The notes beneath the pieces are model-generated. The model did no database searches, was not told the origin of the DNA, and saw nothing but the letters and a program-made list of their open reading frames with translations. Below, in pieces: positions 1 through 6,535 of a DNA stretch of 9,433 bases. How positions within the stretch are numbered: the stretch's first letter is position 1; each line of letters starts with the position of its first letter. Both the position numbers and the translations under genes were made by a program. The stretch is taken from NCBI GenBank assembly GCA_030824295.1, contig JAVBYA010000043.1, forward strand, positions 1 through 9,433. Direction: 5' to 3'. The stretch comes from Bacteroidota bacterium. GTDB lineage: Bacteria; Bacteroidota; Ignavibacteria; UBA10030; UBA8401.

Positions 1-1
1 T

Positions 2-1162
2 GAGAAGTGGGGGTACTATTTCACGTTCCTCAGCACCAATGAATCCGGATCACTGGTGGATATTACGAAGTCCCATTCTCCCGAGCAAGGGATCCCCTTT
101 ACCAGTTTCCGGGACGGTGCTTTTGAATACAATATGAGCCAGGCGAGCTTAAGCTATGATTTTGGATACTTCGACCTTTCGCTGGAACAGACCATGAATG
201 CATGGGGGAATGAGAAGAGCGGGAGTCTGATCCTTTCCACAAAACCGCCGTCATTTCCCAAGGTGAAATTCCGGGCACGGCTCGCCTCCTGGCTGCAGTT
301 CACGTTCGTGCATGCGGAACTCCATTCCAACATGATCGATTCAGCGCGATCCTATATTTCCGGCGTCTCCGCACTGAATGAATTCACCAGAACGGTCTAC
401 AGGTCCAAGTATCTTTCCATGCACCTCTTTGAGGCGGATCTGATGGGATTTTTCGATGTGATGTACGGTGAATCGATCGTCTACAGTGACCGCGGACCGT
501 CGCTGCTGTACCTGCTTCCGGTCTCGTTCTTCAAATCCGGGGAGCATTACAACCGCGATATCGACAACACGCAGATGTTCCTTGCTGTCGATGCGCCGCT
601 GGGAAACGGGATCACATTGTCCGGTTCGATGTTCCTGGACGAGTTATCCGTCAGCGCCATCGGCGATCCGGATGAGGAACGGAACCAGTTCGGATTCTCA
701 GCAGGGATGCGGATGTACGATCTTCCGGTGCATGGTCTTGAACTGAGTGCGGAATACACGCGGATCAATCCCTGGGTCTATTCCCATAAGTTCACGGCGG
801 TCAATTACACCAACAACGGATCGACCCTTGGACATTGGATCGGACAGAATGCGGATTTGATGCATTTCGATCTTCTGTACCGGTTCGATCGGACGCTGAA
901 TGCACGGGTCCAATACTATGTGTATCGAAAAGGTGATACCGCCGATGTTGCCAATCAGTATACCCCTCCGGCGGAACAGTTCCTTTTCGGCCGTCAGCGG
1001 GTGGAACGGATGATGAAAGCGACTGTTTCCTATCAACCCTTCCGGGCAGCTTTCGTTGAAGCATCGTTCCTTGCCGGCACCATACGTGACGATCAAGAGT
1101 TCGTTCCATTCCGGCGGGACGTGCGGGAAGTACAGGTCAGTTTCCGATACGGTATCTGGTGA
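2..1162 (+). CDS. Wzi-like outer-membrane beta-barrel protein, 5' end outside window
   Basis: The reading frame is open from base 2, so the gene starts before the window; 386 residues are visible. The GTG at 56 is only an internal Val codon. The motif near residues 45-75 (AWGNEKSGSLILSTKPPSFP, then a Leu/Trp/His-rich strand and HSNMIDS) resembles the conserved core of Wzi-type capsule-assembly outer-membrane proteins. The later KYLSMHLFEA, YGESIVYSDRG and HYNRDIDNTQMFL segments fit the same family. The rest is alternating aromatic/polar strands, and the protein ends in Tyr-Gly-Ile-Trp, an aromatic C-terminus typical of barrels inserted by the BAM machinery. In Escherichia coli, Wzi binds capsular polysaccharide at the surface; in this phylum the homologues are often isolated and their substrate is unknown. 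No polysaccharide genes are visible nearby, so a capsule role is inference. The family call is fairly sure; the exact function is not. Confidence 0.75.
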   Translation, partial: EKWGYYFTFLSTNESGSLVDITKSHSPEQGIPFTSFRDGAFEYNMSQASLSYDFGYFDLSLEQTMNAWGNEKSGSLILSTKPPSFPKVKFRARLASWLQFTFVHAELHSNMIDSARSYISGVSALNEFTRTVYRSKYLSMHLFEADLMGFFDVMYGESIVYSDRGPSLLYLLPVSFFKSGEHYNRDIDNTQMFLAVDAPLGNGITLSGSMFLDELSVSAIGDPDEERNQFGFSAGMRMYDLPVHGLELSAEYTRINPWVYSHKFTAVNYTNNGSTLGHWIGQNADLMHFDLLYRFDRTLNARVQYYVYRKGDTADVANQYTPPAEQFLFGRQRVERMMKATVSYQPFRAAFVEASFLAGTIRDDQEFVPFRRDVREVQVSFRYGIW

Positions 1163-1222
1163 GCCGGACAGTGCCGCGGTAAGCTGCACAGCATGACCGA
1201 TGGTTTAGGAGGGTGGCAGAAT

Positions 1223-1252
1223 GACGAACGCCGGGGATCCCCGGCGTTCGTC
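1223..1252. terminator. Perfect 30-bp palindrome between convergent genes, probable bidirectional terminator
   Basis: Bases 1223-1252 are a perfect inverted repeat: 13 bp of GACGAACGCCGGG, a GATC centre, and the exact complement. It lies 60 bp after the stop of the Wzi-like gene and 41 bp before the stop of the converging DUF2911 gene. That is the expected place for a shared terminator. Neither strand has a T-tract after the stem, so it is not a classical intrinsic terminator. It could work with Rho, as a 3'-end stabiliser, or as a protein site. Confidence 0.55.
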
Positions 1253-1293
1253 GTTCATGGAATGTTCAGATGCTGGAACAGAACAGCTGATGT

Positions 1294-2154
1294 TTATTTC
1301 TTCTTCTTTGCGGACGGGATCTTACCCTTCCATTCGTTCAGCATCGTTTCGAATGCGGCGGAATTGGCATTCGCTTTCTTCGCTGTTTCGAGCGCCATCT
1401 CTCCGGTCTTCACTGCATCCGCAAACTTTTCCTGTGCTGCGTAGAGCTGTGCTTTCAGCGAGAGATTCCCCCAGGAAGGATTCAAGGCGATGGCACGGTC
1501 GATGGCCTGCAGTCCGGCGGCAAGGTCACCCTTCGTGTCCAGGATGTAGCGGGCGAGCGTCGATGCCTGTCCGGCGGCCTGGGATTTCAGACTGTTCTCG
1601 ATCTTTGCGACCTGCTCCTCGGTGTTCGTGTTGACCGTGAATGTAACGGCGAGCTTTTCCCAGCGGAGGGTCACCTTGGCGGAGGACATGCCGAGGTCCG
1701 AGAAGGAGAAGGAGAGCCATTCTTCGTGCGGTGCCTGTTCCGGTGTTACGCGGAACGAGAGGACGTTCTTGCTGGAATCGTAATTATACGCGCCCCACTG
1801 ATCTGCAGCGGAGTTGAAGATGATGGTCCATTCCTTCTCCGTCGGGATGGTGAAGAAGGAATACTTCCCGGCCTTCAAAACGGTGCCGTTGATGGTCACA
1901 TCATCCGAGAACGAGAAGATGGTGGCATTGTTCGCGCCGGCACGCCAGACCTGGTTATAGGGGACGAGTTTGTTCCAGACCTCGCGGCCTTTCACGCCCG
2001 GCCGGTGATACATAATGCCGATCTCTGTGACACCGACGGTCTGAGAGAGGGAAGCGTAGGGACTCACCCGGAGCTGTTTCGAGGGGGAAGGCTGGGCTTC
2101 GGCAACAGCCGCAAGGAGCAGAATGGCGCACAGCATGGAAGAGAGTATTTTCAT
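1294..2154 (-). CDS. Secreted DUF2911 protein with C-terminal TPR-like extension
   Basis: The 286-residue protein begins with a clear signal peptide (MKILSS, then a hydrophobic run, with likely cleavage after Ala-Glu-Ala around residue 20), so it is exported. Residues about 25-170 match DUF2911, a family common in Bacteroidota: the recognisable parts are SPYASLSQTVGVTEIGIMYH, GREVWNKLVPYNQVWRAGAN and GKYSFFTIPTEKEWTIIFN. The rest, about 185-275, is alpha-helical and Ala/Leu-rich with TPR-like spacing (AIDRAIALNPSWGNLSLKAQ, then EKFADAVKTGEMALETAKKA). The protein ends in a short poly-Lys tail. The ATG at 2154 is preceded by AGGGAA six bases upstream, which supports this start. The gene diverges from the tRNA-Gly gene and seems to be transcribed alone. 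The biochemical function of DUF2911 is not known to me. The family call is sure; the TPR assignment is by pattern only. Confidence 0.85.
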   Translation of the reverse strand: MKILSSMLCAILLLAAVAEAQPSPSKQLRVSPYASLSQTVGVTEIGIMYHRPGVKGREVWNKLVPYNQVWRAGANNATIFSFSDDVTINGTVLKAGKYSFFTIPTEKEWTIIFNSAADQWGAYNYDSSKNVLSFRVTPEQAPHEEWLSFSFSDLGMSSAKVTLRWEKLAVTFTVNTNTEEQVAKIENSLKSQAAGQASTLARYILDTKGDLAAGLQAIDRAIALNPSWGNLSLKAQLYAAQEKFADAVKTGEMALETAKKANANSAAFETMLNEWKGKIPSAKKKK

Positions 2155-2208
2155 CGGTAATTCCCTGTATTTGTGAATGGTGAGTTGTACTGTAGAACCT
2201 GAGGTGGA

Positions 2209-2223
2209 GGGAAAAAGTTTCCC
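2209..2223. repeat. Small inverted repeat in the leader of the DUF2911 gene
   Basis: GGGAAA-AAG-TTTCCC forms a 6-bp stem with a 3-nt loop, about 55 bp upstream of the DUF2911 start codon and 50 bp before the tRNA. It may be a small operator or a leader hairpin. Nothing else in the 121-bp spacer (2155-2275) is recognisable apart from the tRNA promoter. Confidence 0.3.
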
Positions 2224-2233
2224 GTAATGAATG

Positions 2234-2264
2234 GTTGAATATAAGTAAATTATTCGTACTTTTG
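2234..2264 (+). promoter_or_regulatory. Bacteroidota-type promoter of tRNA-Gly
   Basis: GTTG at 2234-2237, a 19-nt spacer, then TACTTTTG at 2257-2264. The downstream box fits the Bacteroidota -7 consensus TAnnTTTG exactly, the -33 box fits three of four bases of TTTG, and the spacer is the usual 19 nt. Transcription would begin near 2271, about five bases before the mature tRNA 5' end. Its position directly before a certain RNA gene makes a chance match less likely. Confidence 0.65.
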
Positions 2265-2275
2265 TACACGCTTTT

Positions 2276-2351
<76 letters not shown>

Positions 2352-2355
2352 TAAA

Positions 2356-2395
2356 AAAAGGTCCTTTACCACCGGTAAAGGACCTTTTCTGTTTT
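2356..2395. terminator. Strong bidirectional intrinsic terminator after tRNA-Gly
   Basis: A perfect 15-bp stem (AAAAGGTCCTTTACC with its complement, 2356-2370 and 2374-2388) closes a 3-nt loop. On the plus strand it is followed by TTTTCTGTTTT and ends the tRNA transcript only five bases after CCA. On the minus strand the same stem is followed by seven T residues (2359-2353 read in reverse), so it also terminates the lipoprotein operon arriving from the right, whose last stop is at 2430. Confidence 0.9.
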
Positions 2396-2429
2396 AAAGA
2401 CGCCGTGTGTTCTTATGCAGGGATCTCCG

Positions 2430-3230
2430 CTATTTGACCGGCAGTTCACCGGTCACGTAGAGCACAATGGCGCTGGTGACGACGGCTGTTGCACTGATGA
2501 TGCCGAGCGTATACCATGGACCGGAGGAAGCGCCGTCCAGGTCCGGCGCAGGGGGACGCTGCCGTGCTGCGACCGGAGCATTCGGCTGCACCACTTTGAT
2601 GGCGGAGACTTTGAACACGAACTTATAGACCTTCCGACGTTCGCCGATATAGATGGGGAGATGCAGTTCGAATTGCCTGCCAATGTTCCTGGCGATCCGT
2701 GCCCGGCCGGTGACTGTGCCGCTGTCCAGGGTCGGGAACAGGTCCTTCTCCGTCCAGCCGTTCTCCTCATCCCACCGGATGTGCTGATGCGGGATGATGA
2801 GGTCCTGCAGATAGCCGCGCGGACCGACGAAGAGCGGAGCAAAACCGCTGACACTGTCCGAGTACAGACTGACGATATTGCGCGTCGGGATGTACTGACT
2901 GTCCATGACGATGGTGGCTCCGGCCGATTCCACGCGGAGGTCCTTCCTGGTGAGACTGAGCAGTGTGTAGGAGATGGCGGCATCGTCCACGGAGAATGTG
3001 ATGCTGATATTCGCATCCTTGAACTCCAGTTTCGGCGAGGTGACCGGCTCGGAAAGGAGATACAGATATTGATATTTCTTCCCTTCCACACCGGGGGCCG
3101 GATAGGAGGAGCCGCATCCATTCAGGAGCGGGAGCAGCAGCAGGAGTACGATGATGACGCGGGTGACGAATGTGAGCGGTAGAAGAAGAGCGGTGCTGCG
3201 GCGGGTCTGGTGTCGTTCGGGCATTGTCAT
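2430..3230 (-). CDS. Lipoprotein of unknown function with C-terminal membrane helix
   Basis: I do not recognise a family for this 266-residue protein. It has a long basic n-region, a hydrophobic stretch (residues 25-36, VIIVLLLLLPLL) and a lipobox LNGC with the lipidated Cys at 39, so it should be processed by signal peptidase II. The mature part (about 40-215) is predicted beta-rich and includes DSQYIPTRNIVSLYSDS and a basic strand, RRKVYKFVFKV. A Pro-rich linker follows, then a hydrophobic segment near 243-262 (WYTLGIISATAVVTSAIVLY) that could be a second membrane anchor. The ATG at 3230 overlaps the upstream stop as ATGA and has a strong AAGGAG at 3241-3236, five bases before it. This supports the start despite the 24-residue n-region. 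An ATG at 3224 would remove two residues. Transcription ends at the hairpin near 2356-2388. An exported lipoprotein is well supported; the function is unknown. Confidence 0.8.
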   Translation of the reverse strand: MTMPERHQTRRSTALLLPLTFVTRVIIVLLLLLPLLNGCGSSYPAPGVEGKKYQYLYLLSEPVTSPKLEFKDANISITFSVDDAAISYTLLSLTRKDLRVESAGATIVMDSQYIPTRNIVSLYSDSVSGFAPLFVGPRGYLQDLIIPHQHIRWDEENGWTEKDLFPTLDSGTVTGRARIARNIGRQFELHLPIYIGERRKVYKFVFKVSAIKVVQPNAPVAARQRPPAPDLDGASSGPWYTLGIISATAVVTSAIVLYVTGELPVK

Positions 3231-4207
3231 CCGTTCTCCTTTTTCGGTTGGAACGGCGGCGTGTCAGCGAACTGTTCGAAGCTTTTCAGCTTCTCCAGCG
3301 GCGTCATCATGCCGATCTCCTTCCGTGGCTGATTGTTGTTATAGTCGTAGAGGTAATTGTTCACCATCCGCTCCGCATCCATGATGGTATTGAACGGGAA
3401 GGTGATGAACACCTCCGGCGAATCGAAGCGCCGTATCCGCTCATTGTAGAGCTTGGATTGGGACTGCTTCCGGGTCGGAATGTGCTGCTTGATGCCGAGA
3501 CGCCGCAGGTTCAGCGTGAAGGCATGCGTGCGCGAACGGGAATGGGCGATGCTGGTAAAGGCATTGTCGAGCGGTGTATGGATGTAATGGATCGGGAACG
3601 GGAACGATGTGAGCAGGTACTGCACGAAGTCCAATGCGGACAATGTGGAGTGCCGTGCGTAGAGATGTGCGATGCGCAGATGTGTGCACTCATCGATGGC
3701 GGCATAATAGAAGTACCGCTGCTTGCCGATCATCTTCTCCATCGGTTTCACGAAGATGATCACCCGGTCGCCGGGAAGGAGCGGCTCATGCGGTTTCACC
3801 TTCCGCCGGTGCGTCTTGGTCTCCTTCATGTCGATACCGCTGCGCCGGAGGATCTTCCAGATGGTATTCTCCGCCAGTTCGATGCCGTACCACAGCGACA
3901 GGTACAACTGCAGACGTTTCTGACCGAAGCCGGTCTGCTCGCGCAGGCTCTTCAGCCGCTGCACGATGTGCTCCGGCGTGGCGCGAGGATTCCGGTGCGG
4001 TTTGCGCGATTTGTTCTGCAGACTGTCCGGCTGCTGCTGCGAGGCGTTATACCGCTTCCACCATTTGTAGAACGTCTTGCGGCTGATGCCGAATTTCTTG
4101 CAGACAGCCGGGACCTTCTTCACCCGTTCATACTCTGCGAACCAGAGCATCCGTTCTTCCGGAGTGGGAAGCAGCTCTTTGGGCGGTATGATTTCGTCTG
4201 TTGTCAT
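3227..4207 (-). CDS. Integrase-core (IS481/IS3-like) protein with degenerate DDE site, probably not an active transposase
   Basis: From the ATG at 4207 the protein has 326 residues. A TTG at 4246 would add 13, but a weak TATCTTTT -7-like box nearby would put the transcript start downstream of it. Residues about 25-55 form a helix-turn-helix (VPAVCKKFGISRKTFYKWWK). A second region (GFGQKRLQLYL to ENTIWKILRRSGI) is typical of IS481/IS3 proteins. The rve core runs from about 145 to 290 (YFYYAAIDECTHLRIAHLYA, HAFTLNLRRLGI, NYLYDYNNNQPRKEIGMMTP). Compared from memory and without gaps with the family motifs, the first catalytic Asp (usual IDxK) is Phe in IFVK. The second (usual TDNGSEF) is Pro in TPLDNAF, and its Glu is Ala. 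The third, Glu in NER, is kept. DNA binding is plausible; strand transfer is doubtful. No terminal inverted repeats or target duplications were found by eye. The stop overlaps the lipoprotein start by four bases. Confidence 0.8.
   Translation of the reverse strand: MTTDEIIPPKELLPTPEERMLWFAEYERVKKVPAVCKKFGISRKTFYKWWKRYNASQQQPDSLQNKSRKPHRNPRATPEHIVQRLKSLREQTGFGQKRLQLYLSLWYGIELAENTIWKILRRSGIDMKETKTHRRKVKPHEPLLPGDRVIIFVKPMEKMIGKQRYFYYAAIDECTHLRIAHLYARHSTLSALDFVQYLLTSFPFPIHYIHTPLDNAFTSIAHSRSRTHAFTLNLRRLGIKQHIPTRKQSQSKLYNERIRRFDSPEVFITFPFNTIMDAERMVNNYLYDYNNNQPRKEIGMMTPLEKLKSFEQFADTPPFQPKKENG
3236..3241 (-). promoter_or_regulatory. Ribosome binding site of the lipoprotein gene inside the integrase-like gene
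   Basis: AAGGAG on the minus strand lies five bases before the ATG at 3230. It sits in the Lys-Lys-Glu codons just before the integrase-like stop. It fixes the lipoprotein start and indicates translational coupling of the two genes. Confidence 0.75.
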
Positions 4208-4387
4208 CGGTAACGCATGGCTCGAATTTCGTTCAGTGTCGCTCAAAAAAGATAATCAATTCCGGTGATTGTTGCGCTTTGGACCGGTTTGCGTGTGTGC
4301 TGCGCCACAACGTAAATTCAAGCATAACGGCAGTGATTGACAAAGGTGAATACTCAGGGACAATCCTGCATTCCACCCGTGTTAACG

Positions 4388-4446
4388 GGAGAATCGCTGC
4401 GCTGAGAGTTCACGGATAAAACGTCGAATCTCCGCAGCGATACTCC
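4388..4446. repeat. Imperfect inverted repeat around ATCGCTGCG
   Basis: GGAGAATCGCTGCG (4388-4401) and CGCAGCGATACTCC (4433-4446) are inverted copies matching at 13 of 14 positions, separated by 31 bases. They could form a stem in RNA or be a pair of protein sites upstream of the integrase-like gene. No function is known. Confidence 0.45.
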
Positions 4447-4457
4447 GTATTCCTGGA

Positions 4458-4489
4458 TCACCGTTCCGTCGTATCCAACGGAACGGTGA
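4458..4489 (-). terminator. Hairpin after the Fe-S protein gene, probable terminator
   Basis: TCACCGTTCCGT (4458-4469) and its exact complement ACGGAACGGTGA (4478-4489) form a 12-bp stem with an 8-nt loop, 12 bases after the stop of the minus-strand Fe-S protein gene. A second small hairpin (GTGAGC/GCTCAC, 4490-4505) overlaps that stop codon. No T-run follows the stem, so termination may be Rho-dependent, or the stem may protect the mRNA 3' end. Confidence 0.5.
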
Positions 4490-4501
4490 GTGAGCGCCGG
4501 C

Positions 4502-6505
4502 TCACTTCCGTTCGATGGCGTCGAGCAGGATCTCGGCAACATCACGGACCTGGACCTTCTCTGATGCTTCCTTTGCTTTCACGCCGTCATTCACCATGGT
4601 CAGACAGAACGGACAGGCCGATGCAACAGTGGATGCGCCGGTCGCCAGCGCTTCTTCGGTCCGCTCGATGTTGATCCGTTTGCCGTGATGTTCCTCCATC
4701 CACATCCTGCCGCCGCCGGCACCGCAGCAGAGTCCTTTATCCTTCGTCCGCGGCATTTCGATCAGCTGTGCGCCGGTCGCCTGGAGCATGGTGCGGGGCG
4801 ATTCGGTCACATCATTATAGCGGGCCAGATAGCAGGAATCATGGTAAGTGACAGTCTGCGTGTTCTTCTTCTCCGCATCGATCTTCAGTTTCCCTTCCTC
4901 CACCAAACGGTTGAGGAATTCAGTATGATGCTCCACCTCGAAATTCCCGCCGAGCTGCGGATACTCCTTCGAAAGGGAGTGGAAGCAGTGGGGACACGTG
5001 GCAACGACCTTCTTCACATTGTAGCGGTTCAGCGTTTCGATATTCTCCGCCATCATCGTCTGCGCCAGATATTCATTCCCCATGCGGCGCGCGGCGTCGC
5101 CGTTGCATTTCTCTTCCGTGCCGAGAATGGCGAACGAGATGCCGGCATGCTGCATCAGTTTGGAGAAGGCGACCGAGACCTTCTGATAGCGTGCATCGTA
5201 TGCGCCGGCGCAGCCGACCCAGAAGAGCACATCCACATTCTTTGCATCGCCGACCTGTGCCATGGTCGGGATGTTGAGTCCTTCCGCCCAGTCCGCGCGC
5301 GTGGAATGCGAGAAGCCCCACGGAGTGAAGTTCCGTTCCAGATTATCGAACACCGTCTTCACCTCGGGGGGGAACCGCGATTCGTTCAATACCAGCGAGC
5401 GGCGCAGGTCCACGATCTCGTTCACATGTTCGATCATCACCGGACATTCATTCACGCACGCCATGCAGGTGGTGCAGGACCAGAGTTCATCCTCGGTGAT
5501 ATAATTGTCGAGCAGTGTTTTCCCGGCGATCTCTGCATTCGCTTCCAATTGACCGGCCATCATCAGCGGCGCTTTCTCGGCGGTGCGGTGACGCGTATCG
5601 ACGATGATCTTGCGGGGAGAGAGCGGCTTTCCGGTGAGGTTCGCAGGACAGACCGATTCGCAGCGTCCGCACTCGGTGCATGTGTATCCGTCCAGCAGCT
5701 GCTTCCAGGTAAGGTCCTCAATGTCCGACGCACCGAACTTGGTGAGGGTTTCATCCTGCAGATTGATCGGTTCGAGCGCACCTTTGGGCTTCAGGGAAGC
5801 GAAGAAGACGTTCGGAATGGAGGTGAGCACATGGAGATGTTTGGAGTAGGGAAGATAGTTGAGGAATGCCAGGACAAGTCCGATATGCGCCCACCAGAAG
5901 AGCCGTTCAGCAAGATACGTGGACTGTTCGTATCCGAAGAGGGAAGCCAGCTGTGATGAGACCGGGAAACCGGCTCCCGCCTCATACGTGCCGATGGCGA
6001 TCCGGGTGGCATTCTGCAGCAGCGTTGTGGTAACGATCAGAAAGATCCAGCTGAGGATCATCGCGGCGTCGCGGCTGCCGTGCGCATCCACCTGCAGGCG
6101 GCGCACTTTGGTGATGAAGCGGCGCCAGAGGGAGCCGAGCACGCCGATCATCACCAGCAGGCAGAAGATCTCCTGCGAGAACGTGATGACGGAATAGGCG
6201 CCGCCGAGGAACGCAAACGAGAAGTGTCCGAAGAGCCCTTCCAGGATCGATTCAACGACCACCAGCGAGAGCGCCAGGAATCCCCAGAAGATGAACAGAT
6301 GCAGTGTGCCGGCGACCGGTTCGCGCAGCAGCTTCGTCTGCAGGATGGCGATGGTGAACACGTTCTTCAATCGCTCGGGGATATTGCCGAAGCGGTCATC
6401 CTTCTTTCCGAGCTGCAGCGTGGCGATGAGTTTTTTCACGCTCATAGCGAAGAATGTCATCGAGGCGAGAAAGAAGAGGATGAAGGCGATCTGGTTCAGG
6501 TCCAT
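4502..6505 (-). CDS. Membrane-bound heterodisulfide-reductase-type Fe-S oxidoreductase (EMO/FadF-like)
   Basis: This 667-residue protein has the full layout of the putative ETF:quinone oxidoreductases (EMO, FadF/YwjF type). An N-terminal membrane part has about five to six helices (residues 5-230) and His residues suited to heme b (H69, H207, H223). A ferredoxin domain follows with two [4Fe-4S] motifs (C276, C279, C282, C286 and C344, C347, C350, C354). Two CCG cysteine domains come last (C432, C467, C504, C507; and C558, C593-C594, C631, C634). Such proteins are thought to pass electrons from electron-transfer flavoprotein, reduced by acyl-CoA dehydrogenases, to menaquinone. No cysteine expected from these motifs is missing. 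The ATG at 6505 has AAGGA seven to eight bases upstream. The gene lies 30 bp after the DUF4905-like gene and is probably cotranscribed with it. No etfAB or acyl-CoA dehydrogenase gene is in the window, so the electron donor is inferred from the family. Confidence 0.9.
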   Translation of the reverse strand: MDLNQIAFILFFLASMTFFAMSVKKLIATLQLGKKDDRFGNIPERLKNVFTIAILQTKLLREPVAGTLHLFIFWGFLALSLVVVESILEGLFGHFSFAFLGGAYSVITFSQEIFCLLVMIGVLGSLWRRFITKVRRLQVDAHGSRDAAMILSWIFLIVTTTLLQNATRIAIGTYEAGAGFPVSSQLASLFGYEQSTYLAERLFWWAHIGLVLAFLNYLPYSKHLHVLTSIPNVFFASLKPKGALEPINLQDETLTKFGASDIEDLTWKQLLDGYTCTECGRCESVCPANLTGKPLSPRKIIVDTRHRTAEKAPLMMAGQLEANAEIAGKTLLDNYITEDELWSCTTCMACVNECPVMIEHVNEIVDLRRSLVLNESRFPPEVKTVFDNLERNFTPWGFSHSTRADWAEGLNIPTMAQVGDAKNVDVLFWVGCAGAYDARYQKVSVAFSKLMQHAGISFAILGTEEKCNGDAARRMGNEYLAQTMMAENIETLNRYNVKKVVATCPHCFHSLSKEYPQLGGNFEVEHHTEFLNRLVEEGKLKIDAEKKNTQTVTYHDSCYLARYNDVTESPRTMLQATGAQLIEMPRTKDKGLCCGAGGGRMWMEEHHGKRINIERTEEALATGASTVASACPFCLTMVNDGVKAKEASEKVQVRDVAEILLDAIERK

Positions 6506-6535
6506 GGGAGTATCCTTCGTGCAGCGTGACTGCCG

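Larger units (their letters stand above)
4247..4501. other. Gene-free spacer with several inverted repeats
   Basis: This 255-bp stretch lies between the stop of the Fe-S protein gene and the start of the integrase-like gene, both on the minus strand. I see no convincing coding sequence in it. It holds a 12-bp hairpin (4458-4489), a long-range inverted repeat (4388-4446), a short CCCGT/ACGGG hairpin (4376-4389) and a TGAGCGCCGGCTCA-type repeat that covers the upstream stop codon. Near the integrase-like gene a TATCTTTT box on the minus strand (about 4255-4248) resembles a -7 element, but no convincing -33 box lies at the right distance. It probably holds the 3' end of the upstream operon and the promoter of the downstream one. 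Confidence 0.5.

Noticed and set aside
2436..2454. GACCGG/CCGGTC inverted repeat
   Set aside because: It is only 6 bp and lies in the last codons of the lipoprotein gene. The much stronger hairpin just downstream explains termination.
2415..3182. 255-codon open frame on the plus strand
   Set aside because: It is antisense to the lipoprotein gene, which has a lipobox, a strong ribosome binding site and a terminator. The plus-strand product is Asp/Arg-rich without domains.
3224..4213. 329-codon open frame on the plus strand
   Set aside because: It is the antisense of the integrase-like gene almost end to end. The minus-strand frame has helix-turn-helix and integrase motifs; this one has none.
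3150..4500. Complete insertion sequence with terminal inverted repeats
   Set aside because: I compared the ends by eye and found no convincing inverted-repeat pair or target duplication, and one expected end would fall inside the lipoprotein gene start. A short or diverged repeat could have been missed.
4685..5956. 423-codon open frame on the plus strand
   Set aside because: It is antisense to the Fe-S oxidoreductase, whose motifs are unambiguous. The translation is His/Arg/Gly-rich and shows no family.
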